64,000 nt of DNA from JANSWY01 sp965243755 (GTDB lineage Bacteria > Bacteroidota > Bacteroidia > Cytophagales > Cyclobacteriaceae): positions 310,001 to 374,000 of the forward strand of contig CBDEVW010000005.1 in the NCBI GenBank assembly GCA_965243755.1. The letters are read 5' to 3'. Shown here piece after piece: positions 51,325-61,069 of this stretch. Below the pieces are notes generated by a model. The model worked only from the letters and a program-made list of their open reading frames with translations. It was not told the DNA's origin and made no database searches. The stretch's first letter is position 1. Each line of letters begins with the position of its first letter. The position numbers and the translations under genes were made by a program.

Positions 51325-51504
51325 GAACCTGCCTCTAAAGTTTAGGAAACTTCGGGGGCGCCCAGCCTATTCTATCCATTGAACTACGGGACCAAAATAT
51401 TATTGCACTTCAAATCTAATCAAACACTGAGAATCTGCATCTAAAGTTTAGGAAACTTCGGGGGCGCCCAGCCTATGCGAATCCATTGAAGTACGAATCC
51501 ATTC
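51325..51504 (-). repeat. two tandem decayed copies of most of the tRNA-Arg gene
   Basis: A 92-bp unit (51233-51324) covering the tRNA from the T arm to the 5' end plus 37 bp of flank recurs as a 106-bp unit (51325-51430) and again, degenerate, at 51431 to about 51504. Copies 2 and 3 have the same 14-bp insertion CGGGGGCGCCCAGC between the D arm and the anticodon stem. Copy 2 keeps a perfect 5' end (GGTCCCG) but lacks the T loop and 3' acceptor strand. Copy 3 has also lost the 5' end. Confidence 0.9.
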
Positions 51505-51656
51505 ATCCAAATTTCTTCGGATGCCTACTTTATCGGTTTGCAAAAATAGTATTCCTGTATTCATTAGGATAATATTTCGTCACTTTTTTGAATCTTCCTT
51601 CCTGACTTTCACCTCGATAGATTATTTTCCGGTCAAAACTCAAAACAATTTGCTCA

Positions 51657-52235
51657 ATGAAAGGAATATTACTAATTATCGTTTTACTGAACCTTACTAC
51701 AATTTCTATGGCTCAAAGTAGTGGAGATCTTCCCTATGCAAAAATCCCGGATTATCCGGAAACCTACACCGCAGGTACTGTGCTCTCCAGAATGGTGGAT
51801 GGACTGGGTTTCAGGTATTACTGGGCAACAGATCAGTTGAGACCGGAAGACCTGAACTTCAAGCCGAGTGCTGAAGCAAGGACCACAATGGAAACCATGG
51901 AGCACATCTATAGCCTTACCCAGGTGATATTAAATGCCACCATCAAATCTACTAACGACAATCGGGATACGACTAAATACGCCTATGATGAACTACGGGC
52001 CAGGACCTTAAATAACCTGAAACGAGCCTCAGAAATTCTGCTCAAAAGCTCCAACGAGGAAGTAGAAAGTTATAAGATCATCTTTGGAACCCGTGAATAC
52101 CCATTTTGGAACAACATCAACGGACCTATTGCAGATGCCATCTGGCATGTCGGACAGATTGTTTCCTTTCGCAGATCATCTGGAAATCCTTTTAATTCCA
52201 AGGTCAGCGTGTTCAATGGTTACGTTCGTGATTAA
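51657..52235 (+). CDS. exported DinB-like four-helix protein
   Basis: A 192-residue protein with a signal peptide ending in SMAQ near 20. The rest is helical with the DinB-fold pattern: METMEHIYSLTQVIL near 79 and the C-terminal IADAIWHVGQIVSFRRSSGNP near 157-177, which carries the last metal-site histidine of the fold. DinB-like proteins often bind metal and act as thiol-dependent transferases, but this one is exported and its role is unknown. It converges with the ABC permease gene below, with no gap. Confidence 0.8.
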   Translation: MKGILLIIVLLNLTTISMAQSSGDLPYAKIPDYPETYTAGTVLSRMVDGLGFRYYWATDQLRPEDLNFKPSAEARTTMETMEHIYSLTQVILNATIKSTNDNRDTTKYAYDELRARTLNNLKRASEILLKSSNEEVESYKIIFGTREYPFWNNINGPIADAIWHVGQIVSFRRSSGNPFNSKVSVFNGYVRD

Positions 52236-54884
52236 CTATTCATACTTGAGTGTTTCTACAGGATTAATCAAGGATGCTTTGAGTGCATGATACGCTACTG
52301 TAATGAGAGCGATCAGAAAAGTGATGACCCCTGCGAGTATAAATGGCCACCAAACCATTTCGATTCGATAAGCAAATCCACTGAGCCATTCATTCAGCGA
52401 CCAGTAGGCTACCGGAGTAGCTATCAGAAATGCTACAAAGATGAGTAGCATAAACTCTCGTGATAGCAATACCAGAATCTGCGTTGTGTTTATGCCCAAT
52501 ACTTTCCTCACACCTATTTCTTTAGTCCTTTGTTCCACACTAAAGGTGGCCAGGCCGAACAACCCAAGACACGCCACAATTATGGCAAGAATGGAAAAAA
52601 TTATGGTTACACTACTCAGTTTTTGCTCAGTTTTATAAGAATCATTTAGTCTGTCATCTAAAAAGAAAAAATCGAATGGTCTGTTGGGAAGCACGGAGAC
52701 CCAGCTGGATTCAAGATCGTTGATTGCGGTTCGTACATTGGTACCATCCACTTTTACAGCCACATATTTAATAAACAGGTTGAAGGCCCATTCTGTACTG
52801 TTCAAATTGAGAACAAAGGGACCAATGGGGTGGTGTTTGGAAGTGAAATTATAGTCTTTTACTACACCTACAACTCGCCCTCTCAATTCATTTCTGAAAT
52901 AGAACCTTTTGCCGATGGCCTCTTCCGGGTTTTCCCACCCAAGAGTTTTTACCATGGTCTCATTGATGACCAATGCCAGCGAGTCATCAGTCTGGATGGT
53001 TTGGTCATAGTCTCTCCCTGCTGCAAGTTCAATGTTCATTGTTTTCGTGAAATCATGCCTCACATTGAAGTGTGGAAAAGGTTTTGATTGCTCCATTCCC
53101 TCAAACCGGTAATTATTGACCTGATGTTTGGCACCCACAATCTCCTCTACGGCTGTGATGGAATGTACATGCGGACTTTGAAGCGCATTCGTTTTAAATT
53201 GCTCATAATGCTTCCCCATTTCTGACCGGATGACCGGTATCATAATGACATTTTCCTGATCAAATCCTGTATGCTCATTTTGCAGATGCTGTAACTGAAG
53301 CACAGCGATGAATGTCCCAATGATCAAAACAATTGAAATGGTGAATTGAGCAGCAACCAAAACCCTCCTGAAACTGATGCCATTGGTTCTGAGGTGTGCA
53401 TTTTTCAGAACTAATATGGTGTTGAATGAGGACAACACAAAGGCAGGATAGAACCCAGACAATAAGCCTACTAGTAGCGTTACACCCAGAATAGCAGTAA
53501 GATACGCGGGCTGAATAAGTGTCAAAAAGGAAACTGATTTTTCAGTAAGCGTATTAAAAGACGGCAACATCATTGCCACCAGGATGAGGGCTAAAAACAA
53601 GGAAGCATAAGTGAGTATAACAGATTCAATTATAAATTGTCTGATCAGTTGAGAGCGGGCGCTTCCTAATGACTTTCTAACACCAACTTCTTTAGCTCTT
53701 TTGTTGGCTCTTGCAGTGCTTAAATTAATGAAGTTAATGGCTGCAATGACTAAAATAAATATGGCCACAGCACCAAATATGTAAATGTTCTTTATGTCGC
53801 TATTAGCTTGTATCTCATAGTCCAGTTTAGAATGCAAATGGATGTCTTCAATAGGTTGAAGTTCCATTTCTATATCCTCTACAATGAAATCGGGAAAGTA
53901 TTTCTTTACAAAGTCCGGAAATTGGGCCTCAAGCTGATCCTTGCTGGTGTTTTCCTCCAGAAGGACATAAGTCCAGCATGGGTTCCAATACCAGGATTTG
54001 GGATAGCCTCCATTGTACCAGTGCTTTAGGCTGGAAAAAGAAATGATGAAATCAAACTGAAAGTGAGCGTTGGTAGGTGCATCTTTTAAGACACCAGTCA
54101 CCATAAGATTTTGTTGTCCCTGAAATTCTAAGGTTTGGCCCATAGGATCTTCATTGCCAAAATACTTTTCCACCATTGATTCAGTCAGCAATACGGTATT
54201 AGGCTGGTCAAGCGCCGTGTTTGGATCACCAACGATCATCTCGAAATCAAATACCTGAAGGAATGTTGAGTCAGCAAAAAATGCACGTGATTCATTAAAT
54301 GCCTTTTCCTGTTTTTTATTAGCAAAAGCAAGCGTTGGTGATTGGAAATTAAATAACCGGACAGCATGTTCCACTTGTCTGGGGAAGTCGCTTTTTAGTG
54401 TGGGGCCCGACGGAAAGGGAAGACTTGCCGAATGCTCCCCAACACCCTCACTTTCGAAATGCTCCAGCACACGATAAATCCTGTGAGATTTGCTGTGGAA
54501 ACGATCATAACTCAATTCATCCTGGATGTACAACAAGATCAGTAAAGTACAGGCCAAACCAATAGCCAGTCCACTGATGTTGAGCATTGAGTATACCCTT
54601 TGTTTGATAAAGCTTCTGTAAGTAACAATGAGATAATTTTTAAGCATGGCGATTGAGTTTGATTGGAACCTTTTTCTTTTCTTCATTGCGAATGGTCTGA
54701 ACAGCCCCATTACGTCAAAAAGGAAGTATATATCCGAGTATAGTTTGTTATGTTTATTTCTTCGGTGTTCATAAAGTTCATACACATCTCCACGAAGTAT
54801 CTCGATGTGATCATCATGGCAAAACCAGCCAAGGAGTTTGTCAGGAATAGAGGGGGGACGATATTTTAATTTTGGGTCAATCAC
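52236..54884 (-). CDS. FtsX-like ABC transporter permease with N-terminal prefix domain
   Basis: An 882-residue membrane protein of the MacB/FtsX type. It has an N-terminal soluble prefix (1-75, with FCHDDHIEILRGDVYELYEH), then membrane segment 1 with SMLNISGLAIGLACTLLILL near 100, a periplasmic MacB-type domain, three membrane segments near 370-470, a repeat of the same layout starting at about 515, and three final segments ending in NPVETLKYE. Such permeases handle lipids, peptides or signals rather than solute import. The gene overlaps the upstream PadR regulator gene by 8 bp. No ATPase gene is adjacent. Confidence 0.88.
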   Translation of the reverse strand: MIDPKLKYRPPSIPDKLLGWFCHDDHIEILRGDVYELYEHRRNKHNKLYSDIYFLFDVMGLFRPFAMKKRKRFQSNSIAMLKNYLIVTYRSFIKQRVYSMLNISGLAIGLACTLLILLYIQDELSYDRFHSKSHRIYRVLEHFESEGVGEHSASLPFPSGPTLKSDFPRQVEHAVRLFNFQSPTLAFANKKQEKAFNESRAFFADSTFLQVFDFEMIVGDPNTALDQPNTVLLTESMVEKYFGNEDPMGQTLEFQGQQNLMVTGVLKDAPTNAHFQFDFIISFSSLKHWYNGGYPKSWYWNPCWTYVLLEENTSKDQLEAQFPDFVKKYFPDFIVEDIEMELQPIEDIHLHSKLDYEIQANSDIKNIYIFGAVAIFILVIAAINFINLSTARANKRAKEVGVRKSLGSARSQLIRQFIIESVILTYASLFLALILVAMMLPSFNTLTEKSVSFLTLIQPAYLTAILGVTLLVGLLSGFYPAFVLSSFNTILVLKNAHLRTNGISFRRVLVAAQFTISIVLIIGTFIAVLQLQHLQNEHTGFDQENVIMIPVIRSEMGKHYEQFKTNALQSPHVHSITAVEEIVGAKHQVNNYRFEGMEQSKPFPHFNVRHDFTKTMNIELAAGRDYDQTIQTDDSLALVINETMVKTLGWENPEEAIGKRFYFRNELRGRVVGVVKDYNFTSKHHPIGPFVLNLNSTEWAFNLFIKYVAVKVDGTNVRTAINDLESSWVSVLPNRPFDFFFLDDRLNDSYKTEQKLSSVTIIFSILAIIVACLGLFGLATFSVEQRTKEIGVRKVLGINTTQILVLLSREFMLLIFVAFLIATPVAYWSLNEWLSGFAYRIEMVWWPFILAGVITFLIALITVAYHALKASLINPVETLKYE

Positions 54885-55209
54885 CTGCCATGTTTAGTTT
54901 TGGTAAGGCATGGTAAAGCCCGGACCTGAGCTCAAATGAACGATCGAGTGCCTTGCGACCATAGGCCGTAAGTTTGTAAAACCTTTTTCTCCTGCCGCCT
55001 CGGGCGTTTGTAGCTCCACCTTCGTAGGATTCCAGAAAGCCTTTGGTCTCCAATCGGTTTAATGCGGAGTGTAATGCGCCAATGCTAGGGTTTCTGCCAG
55101 TATTCAGTTTTAATTGATCCTTAATAGAAATGCTATAAGCATCATCATTCAGTTTTCCGATGATTAGAAGCACGAGTTCCTCAAATTCCCCTAGTTGTGT
55201 ACTTTTCAT
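54877..55209 (-). CDS. PadR family transcriptional regulator
   Basis: A 110-residue winged-helix regulator. The pattern LGEFEELVLLIIGKLNDDAYSISI near 6-29, SIGALHSALNRLETKGFLES near 42-61 and RKRFYKLTAYGRKAL near 76-90 fits PadR. It overlaps the permease gene by 8 bp, a pairing common in Bacteroidota in which the regulator controls its own permease. An inverted repeat lies 34 bp upstream of its start. Confidence 0.93.
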   Translation of the reverse strand: MKSTQLGEFEELVLLIIGKLNDDAYSISIKDQLKLNTGRNPSIGALHSALNRLETKGFLESYEGGATNARGGRRKRFYKLTAYGRKALDRSFELRSGLYHALPKLNMAGD

Positions 55210-55242
55210 AAGATAGGTTTGGGTATAATACGATCGATAAAA

Positions 55243-55263
55243 TACATTAGTTTCCTAAATGTA
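55243..55263. promoter_or_regulatory. possible PadR operator
   Basis: Inverted repeat TACATT / AATGTA with a 9-bp spacer, upstream of the padR-like gene. It resembles ACAT/ATGT-type PadR sites. Binding by the adjacent regulator is inferred. Confidence 0.35.
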
Positions 55264-55313
55264 TAAATAATATATTAAACAAACTTATCCCTTAGGAAAT
55301 GGCTGATTGAAGG

Positions 55314-56495
55314 TTATTCAGATTGAAAGGTTTCGTCCATGACATAATTGGGGTAGATGGTTTTGTGAATTTTCACTACCTCTTTAAAAATGAACTCCCT
55401 GAACTCGTTGATATGATTTCTATCCAGCGCACTTAAGAAAGCGGTCTTTTTAGCAGGATTAAATTTGCTTCTGGAAATGTCGTGAGGAAATCCGTTGAGG
55501 TTATTCTCATTGTTTTCATCGAGCGTTACGGCATCAATTTTATTATAAATTCTAATGGTTTTAATCTCTGCGGCACCAATTTCTTTGAGGGTATTCTCAA
55601 CGACCTCAATATGCTCCTCATAGGCGGGGTTGGAGACATCAATCACATGCAATAGTATGTCTGCTTCCTTTACCTCGTCCAGTGTAGATTTAAAAGATTC
55701 AATTAAATTGTGAGGTAGTTTTCTAATAAAACCAACAGTATCTGATAAAAGAAAAGGTACCTGATTGATGACCACTTTTCTAACGGTAGAGTCAACGGTG
55801 GCAAACAATTCATCCTTTGCATAGACTTTTTCTTTGCTGAGTTTTCTCATCAGGGTTGATTTTCCCGCATTGGTGTAACCTACAAAAGCCACCCTTACCA
55901 CATTGCTTCTGGATTTTCTTCTGGTGGCGCTTTGTTTCTCGATTTTGTCCAGTTTCTTTTTCAGCACCGTGATCTGATCCCGGATGATCCTTCTATCGGT
56001 TTCAATTTCTTTTTCCCCGGCACCACCCCGGGTTCCAGTACCCCCTCGTTGACGTTCCAGGTGAGTCCACATTCTGGTCAGTCTTGGCATGAGGTACTGA
56101 TATCTGGCTAGCTCCACCTGGGTTTTTGCCTGAGCTGTTTTGGCCCTTTTGAGAAAAATGTCAAGAATCAATAAACTTCTGTCGTATATTTTCAGCTTAA
56201 GGTCCTTTTCCAGGTTTCTGAGTTGCGAGGGACTGAGGTCATCATCAAATATGACACAATCCACGGCTTCAGCTCTAGCAAATTCTATCACTTCTTCGAG
56301 TTTTCCTTTGCCTATGAAAGTCCTTCTGTCAGGTGCGTCTAGTTTTTGGGTAAACGTACCTTTAGTGTCGATATCGAGTGTTTGAGCCAGGAATTCAAGC
56401 TCATCCAGGTACTCATTGGTTTTCTCAACAGATTGCCCCTGAGGGATAAGTGCTACCAGCACTGCTTTCTCGTTTTTTTTCTTCGTTTCTATCAA
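55314..56495 (-). CDS. hflX: GTPase HflX
   Basis: Ribosome-associated GTPase that splits or rescues stalled 70S ribosomes. The 393 residues have an N-terminal HflX domain (VDCVIFDDDLSPSQLRNLE near 78-96), a linker with RGGTGTRGGAGEKEIETDRR near 150, and a G domain with Walker A GYTNAGKSTLM near 206, the switch II region DTVGFIRKLPHNLIESFKST near 252, and NKID near 311. Family length and order are normal. It is a single gene, divergent from the polysaccharide operon. Confidence 0.96.
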   Translation of the reverse strand: MIETKKKNEKAVLVALIPQGQSVEKTNEYLDELEFLAQTLDIDTKGTFTQKLDAPDRRTFIGKGKLEEVIEFARAEAVDCVIFDDDLSPSQLRNLEKDLKLKIYDRSLLILDIFLKRAKTAQAKTQVELARYQYLMPRLTRMWTHLERQRGGTGTRGGAGEKEIETDRRIIRDQITVLKKKLDKIEKQSATRRKSRSNVVRVAFVGYTNAGKSTLMRKLSKEKVYAKDELFATVDSTVRKVVINQVPFLLSDTVGFIRKLPHNLIESFKSTLDEVKEADILLHVIDVSNPAYEEHIEVVENTLKEIGAAEIKTIRIYNKIDAVTLDENNENNLNGFPHDISRSKFNPAKKTAFLSALDRNHINEFREFIFKEVVKIHKTIYPNYVMDETFQSE

Positions 56496-56585
56496 ATCCT
56501 CTTGTGTGGTAGTGTAGTATGCAAAATTAGTCTAAAGAAACCTCATGTTGACCGATTTTGTTCCCAAAATGACAAAAAATCACGA

Positions 56586-56593
56586 TATCTTTA
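56586..56593 (+). promoter_or_regulatory. possible -7 element of the polysaccharide operon
   Basis: TATCTTTA matches TAnnTTTG in seven of eight positions, about 115 bp before the first gene. A TTTG is present but 25 bp upstream, longer than usual spacing. Confidence 0.3.
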
Positions 56594-56708
56594 CAAAATA
56601 CCAAATTCGCATTTAACCAGTTTGCTATTTAGTTATCTGATTAGGGTAGCAGGTTGATTTTTTGGAATAGGCTATGGTTGGAACGATTATGAAACTAGAA
56701 GAAGGGTT

Positions 56709-57855
56709 ATGAAGATAGCTATAGCTATTAATACCTCCTGGAATATCTATAATTTCAGACTTGAGTTGATCAGATCAATAATTGATCAGGGGCATGAGGT
56801 TTTGGCCATTTCACCAGTGGATGAGTATACCCAAAAGCTGATTGATTTGGGCTGTAAACATCGACACATTGCTTTAGAGAGCAGTGGTTTAAATCCGATT
56901 AAAGACTACTTTTATTATAAATCATTTGTCAGGATACTGAAAGCTGAGCGACCCTCAATTGTTCTGGGTTACACGATTAAACCAAATATTTACGGCACCC
57001 TTGCCTGCGATAAGTTGAACATTCCGATGATTAATAATGTGAGTGGGCTTGGAACTACTTTTTTATGGAACAGACTCATGAAGTTCTTTATTGTTAATTT
57101 GTACAGATACGCTTTCATGAAGTCATCATTCATTTTTTTTTCAGAATAGGGATGATCAGAACCTGTTTCTTGAGGAGGTAAAAATAGATTCTTCGAAGAC
57201 TGGGCTATTGCCTGGTTCCGGCATTGATATCAAAAAATTTCAACCGGCATCAAAGAAAAGGCAATCCCAATTTACGTTCCTGATGATTTCAAGGCTTCTA
57301 ATTGATAAAGGTATTATTGAGTTTTGCGAGGCAGCAGTAGCATTGAAACGAAAAGGTATCAATGCGAAATTTCAATTACTGGGCAAAAAGGACCCAAACC
57401 ACAAGCGGTCAATTGACCTGGAATTATTCGAGGAATATGTCAATAATGGAGTCATTGAATATCTCAATCCGGTTGATGATGTGAGGCCATTGATCAGGGA
57501 GAGTGATTGTGTGGTATTGCCAAGTTACAGAGAAGGTACCCCCAGAACATTGTTGGAAGCAGCATGTATGGCAAAGCCTCTGATCGCTACTAATGTTCCG
57601 GGATGCAGAAATGTAGTAATTGATAAATTAAATGGTTTTCTTTGTGAGCCAAAGGATCATATAGACCTGGGAGACTGCATGATGAAAATGAGTACACTTT
57701 CTGATGCAGAGCTCACAAGTTTTGGAGAAGAGAGCAGGTCACTAGCAGTGGAAAAGTTTAGCGTGGAATTGGTGATTGAAAAATATTTTGATCAAATCAA
57801 TAAGTTTGTGCCCAATGCCGAACTGAAAAGGAAGATAGAATTGATTGCAACCTAG
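56709..57855 (+). pseudogene. GT4-type glycosyltransferase, split by a one-base frameshift
   Basis: A polysaccharide glycosyltransferase of about 381 residues interrupted by one extra T. The first part (56709-57149) begins MKIAIAINTSWNIYNFRLE and ends MKSSFIFFSE. With eight instead of nine Ts at 57133-57141, the reading continues FIFFQNRDDQNLFLEEVKI, a classic GT4 motif, and then the second part through LLPGSGIDIKKF and the sugar-nucleotide site REGTPRTLLEAACMAKPLI. It heads an exopolysaccharide operon. The break may be phase variation, a true mutation or a homopolymer sequencing error. As written the gene is not functional unless translation slips. Confidence 0.88.
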
Positions 57856-57882
57856 TTCAAATGAAATTTGATTGTGTTTAAA

Positions 57883-58689
57883 ATGAAAAGATCGGGAATA
57901 AAACAAAGTCAGATGCTTCAATCGATGATGAGAATCTCCATTGCAATGATATTTGTGACTTCCTGCAAGATGTACAAGCAAGACCTGATGTTTCAGTTGG
58001 ATGATAATTTTACTGAAAGTGATTTGTCTGTGGCAGTACAAGAAGCCGAAAAAAATTATATCATTCAGAAGAATGACTACCTCAGACTGGATGTATTCAC
58101 CAATGGAGGTGAGCGAATCATCGACCCAAATTTTGAGCTGATTCAGCAGGGTGGGGGTGCGGCTAATCAAAGAAACCAACAGCGTGAGTTCCAGTACCTC
58201 GTTCAGGAAAATGGTACTGTAAAGTTGCCAATTATTGGGGTTGTAAACCTAGATGGCATGACTATCATTGAGGCCGAGAGTAAATTGGAACAGCTATATA
58301 ATCAATATTACAAGGGGACATTCGTAAAGTTACAATTCACCAACAAACGGGTGGTGATTTTAGGCGCAACCGGTGGACAAGTCATTCCATTACCGAACGA
58401 AAACACAAGTCTGTTGGAGGCATTAGCATTGTCTGGTGGACTTCCCGCAAATGGCCGAGCTCAAAATATAATGTTAATTCGTGGGGAATATAAGAACCAG
58501 GAAATCTACAGGATCAATCTGAGCAAAGTATCTACCATGAAAGAGTCACTACTCACATTGAAGCCTGGCGATGTAATATACATTGAACCATGGAAACGCC
58601 CGGTCAGGGAGGGGTTGAGAGACGTCTCTCCATTTCTCAGTGTAATTTCAAGTTTACTTACATTATATCTCGTAATACAAAATATTTAA
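57883..58689 (+). CDS. polysaccharide export lipoprotein (Wza-like)
   Basis: A 268-residue outer-membrane export component. A hydrophobic stretch MMRISIAMIFVTSC ends in a likely lipobox Cys near residue 28. The Poly_export domain starts at YIIQKNDYLRLDVF near 62 and includes VQENGTVKLPIIGVV near 110, followed by a SLBB-type segment VVILGATGGQVIPLPNENTS near 160. A membrane segment closes the C-terminus. It ends 1 bp before the Wzc-like gene, a standard Wza-Wzc pairing. Confidence 0.92.
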   Translation: MKRSGIKQSQMLQSMMRISIAMIFVTSCKMYKQDLMFQLDDNFTESDLSVAVQEAEKNYIIQKNDYLRLDVFTNGGERIIDPNFELIQQGGGAANQRNQQREFQYLVQENGTVKLPIIGVVNLDGMTIIEAESKLEQLYNQYYKGTFVKLQFTNKRVVILGATGGQVIPLPNENTSLLEALALSGGLPANGRAQNIMLIRGEYKNQEIYRINLSKVSTMKESLLTLKPGDVIYIEPWKRPVREGLRDVSPFLSVISSLLTLYLVIQNI

Positions 58690-58690
58690 G

Positions 58691-61069
58691 GTGGCGGAAG
58701 AATACTTAGATAGCGGAAATGATTTCTTATCCAATATTGATTTTGGTAAAGCTAAGCTTATTCTAAAAAAGAGCCTTCTATGGGTACTATTGATTATCCT
58801 TACTACTAATTCACTCGCCTATTTATACCTAAGGTATACCAAACCTGTATTTGAGTCAGAGTCAATTATCAAACTGGAGGTACAGAGTGATGCAGCCATT
58901 CTAGGGATATCTAATCCTGCGATTGGTCCTGATATAAGCGGATTGAGTGGTGAAATAGAGCTATTAAGATCCAAGCTATTCTTCACCAGAGTAGCTGATG
59001 TGATCAATTATAACGTTTCGTATCATTACTATGGACGGTATTTAACAGATGAACGCTATAAGAACTGTCCGTTTGAGGTTTCCTTTAAAGTGCTCGATCC
59101 AGATATTTATGATAAGCCCATTGATATTGAAATTTTAGATGATACAAACTACATCTTGAAATATCAGTATCGGGGCAATGACGTTAGGTCACAATACAAA
59201 TTTGGAGATGAAATTGCAGCAACTCCTTTTAATCTATTGATTGATAAAACCAATCACTACAATGACCAGACAGGGCCAGGTAAATATTACTTTACAATTA
59301 ACAGCCAACAGGCAGTAATTAATTATTTGAAAAGTAACGTGTCTGTAACGCCTGAAAATTTTAATGCGAAAACCATTAAAATCTCTTTAAGAGATCATAA
59401 TAAACAAAAAGCAAGGGACTTCATCACTGCTATTGATACCTTATATTTATTTTACACTAAAGAGGCTACTAATCAGGCGCTTACACAGAAAATCAAATTC
59501 CTGGAGCATTTAATCAGTCAGACCAATGAGCGTTTGGAGGAATTTGAAGATTATTTTGAAAATTTTACGATTGAAAACAGAACTACAAGTCTTCAGAATG
59601 ACCTGAATCGTACCATCGGACTGCTGCAGGCGCTTGATTCTCAACAGTTTAAACTAAAGACTGGTCTGGCGAATATAGAACTAATAGAGAGACAGTTGAA
59701 ATCGGAAAGTGCGCCACTTTTTAATCCATTTGTGGCCAGGCAGCTCCCGGGAATGATCTACCAGGGTATTGATGAGTACTCCAAATTGGTCAGTGAACGC
59801 GAGATGAAACTAAACTCCTACAATGAAAATACGCTGGTGATCCAAAGGCTCGACCAAAAATTGAAGGAGATCAAAGGAAATTTATTTGAATTAGTAAATG
59901 AGTATAAGGCCATTACCCAGGAAAGAATCCAGGAAATAGATGTGAAAAAATCAAAATTGGAGGGGACTTTTGTTGAACTTCCATCTATGGGAACAGAGTA
60001 CAATAAAAACAAGAGGGTCTATGCGTTGCAGGAGGAGTTTTTGTTATCTCTGCGACAAAGTAAAATGGAACTGGAGATTACGAAAGCGGGGACAGTAAAC
60101 AAGTCGGTGATACTTGCCAGCGCTTCTTTACCAGGTACACCGGTACATCCAAATAACGTATTGATACACGCTGTTGGATTTTTTGCAGGACTGGTAATCT
60201 CAGTTTTGTTTGTTGCTGTGCGGTTTTTAATGCACAACAAGATCACAAGTATGAAGGAGCTGGACAGAATTGTTGCTGTTCCTATATTAGGCGCAATACC
60301 TTCTTATCAAAAAGAGAAACTTGAAACAGCAAAACTGATCATCAATGACAACCCTAAATCTGCGTTAAGTGAGTCCCTTAGGGTAATAAGGACCAACATG
60401 GAATTTTTAAATGGCTCAGGGAAAAATCAGGTGATAGCCATTACTTCTACTGTAAGTGGCGAAGGGAAAACCTTTGTTGGCGTCAATTTGGCAGGGATAA
60501 TGGCAGTTTCCAATCAGAAAGTCTGTGTAGTTGACCTTGATATGAGAAAGCCTAAAATTAATATGGCACTTAGTGTCAATGGCCTTGACAAAGAGGAAAT
60601 TGGAGTAAGTACTATACTCATTGGTAAATACAATTACAAGGAGGGAATTAGAAAAAGTAATGTCCCTAATCTGGATTTTCTACCGGCTGGTCCTATACCT
60701 CCCAATCCTTCGGAATTGCTATTAACCAGCCAGTATGATGACCTCATCAATAACCTGAAAAAGGATTATGATATCATTGTTTTGGATACTCCTCCGGTAG
60801 GATTGGTAACGGATGGAATCCTTGCTATGAAGAATAGTGACCTTCAGATCTATGTCATACGATCTGACTATTCAAAACGTGAGTATGTAAACACGTTAAA
60901 TGACCTCAAGAAGCTCAATAAATTTAATAACCTCACGGTAATCTTTAATTCCCTTGGAGATGGCATGGGTTATGGATATGGGTATGGTAAGGGTTACGGA
61001 GGTGGCTATTATGAGGACATCAAGCCACAAAACAAATTTCATTCACTAGTAAAGTTTTTCACCTGGTAA
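58691..61069 (+). CDS. Wzc-like tyrosine kinase / chain-length determinant, GTG start
   Basis: A 792-residue inner-membrane protein that controls polysaccharide chain length and autophosphorylates on tyrosine. The N-terminal Wzz region has a membrane segment near 32-50 and coiled-coil stretches (about 265-445). The second membrane segment is near 485-510. The BY-kinase domain follows: Walker A TSTVSGEGKTFVGVNL near 587, Walker A' VCVVDLDMRKP near 612, and Walker B DIIVLDTPPVG near 695. The C-terminal tail is Gly-Tyr-rich (MGYGYGYGKGYGGGYYED), supplying the phosphorylation cluster. The start is GTG, 1 bp after the Wza-like gene. Confidence 0.94.
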   Translation: MAEEYLDSGNDFLSNIDFGKAKLILKKSLLWVLLIILTTNSLAYLYLRYTKPVFESESIIKLEVQSDAAILGISNPAIGPDISGLSGEIELLRSKLFFTRVADVINYNVSYHYYGRYLTDERYKNCPFEVSFKVLDPDIYDKPIDIEILDDTNYILKYQYRGNDVRSQYKFGDEIAATPFNLLIDKTNHYNDQTGPGKYYFTINSQQAVINYLKSNVSVTPENFNAKTIKISLRDHNKQKARDFITAIDTLYLFYTKEATNQALTQKIKFLEHLISQTNERLEEFEDYFENFTIENRTTSLQNDLNRTIGLLQALDSQQFKLKTGLANIELIERQLKSESAPLFNPFVARQLPGMIYQGIDEYSKLVSEREMKLNSYNENTLVIQRLDQKLKEIKGNLFELVNEYKAITQERIQEIDVKKSKLEGTFVELPSMGTEYNKNKRVYALQEEFLLSLRQSKMELEITKAGTVNKSVILASASLPGTPVHPNNVLIHAVGFFAGLVISVLFVAVRFLMHNKITSMKELDRIVAVPILGAIPSYQKEKLETAKLIINDNPKSALSESLRVIRTNMEFLNGSGKNQVIAITSTVSGEGKTFVGVNLAGIMAVSNQKVCVVDLDMRKPKINMALSVNGLDKEEIGVSTILIGKYNYKEGIRKSNVPNLDFLPAGPIPPNPSELLLTSQYDDLINNLKKDYDIIVLDTPPVGLVTDGILAMKNSDLQIYVIRSDYSKREYVNTLNDLKKLNKFNNLTVIFNSLGDGMGYGYGYGKGYGGGYYEDIKPQNKFHSLVKFFTW

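Noticed and set aside
51325..51393. second functional tRNA-Arg gene
   Set aside because: It lacks the T loop and 3' acceptor strand and has a 14-bp insertion, so it cannot fold as a mature tRNA.
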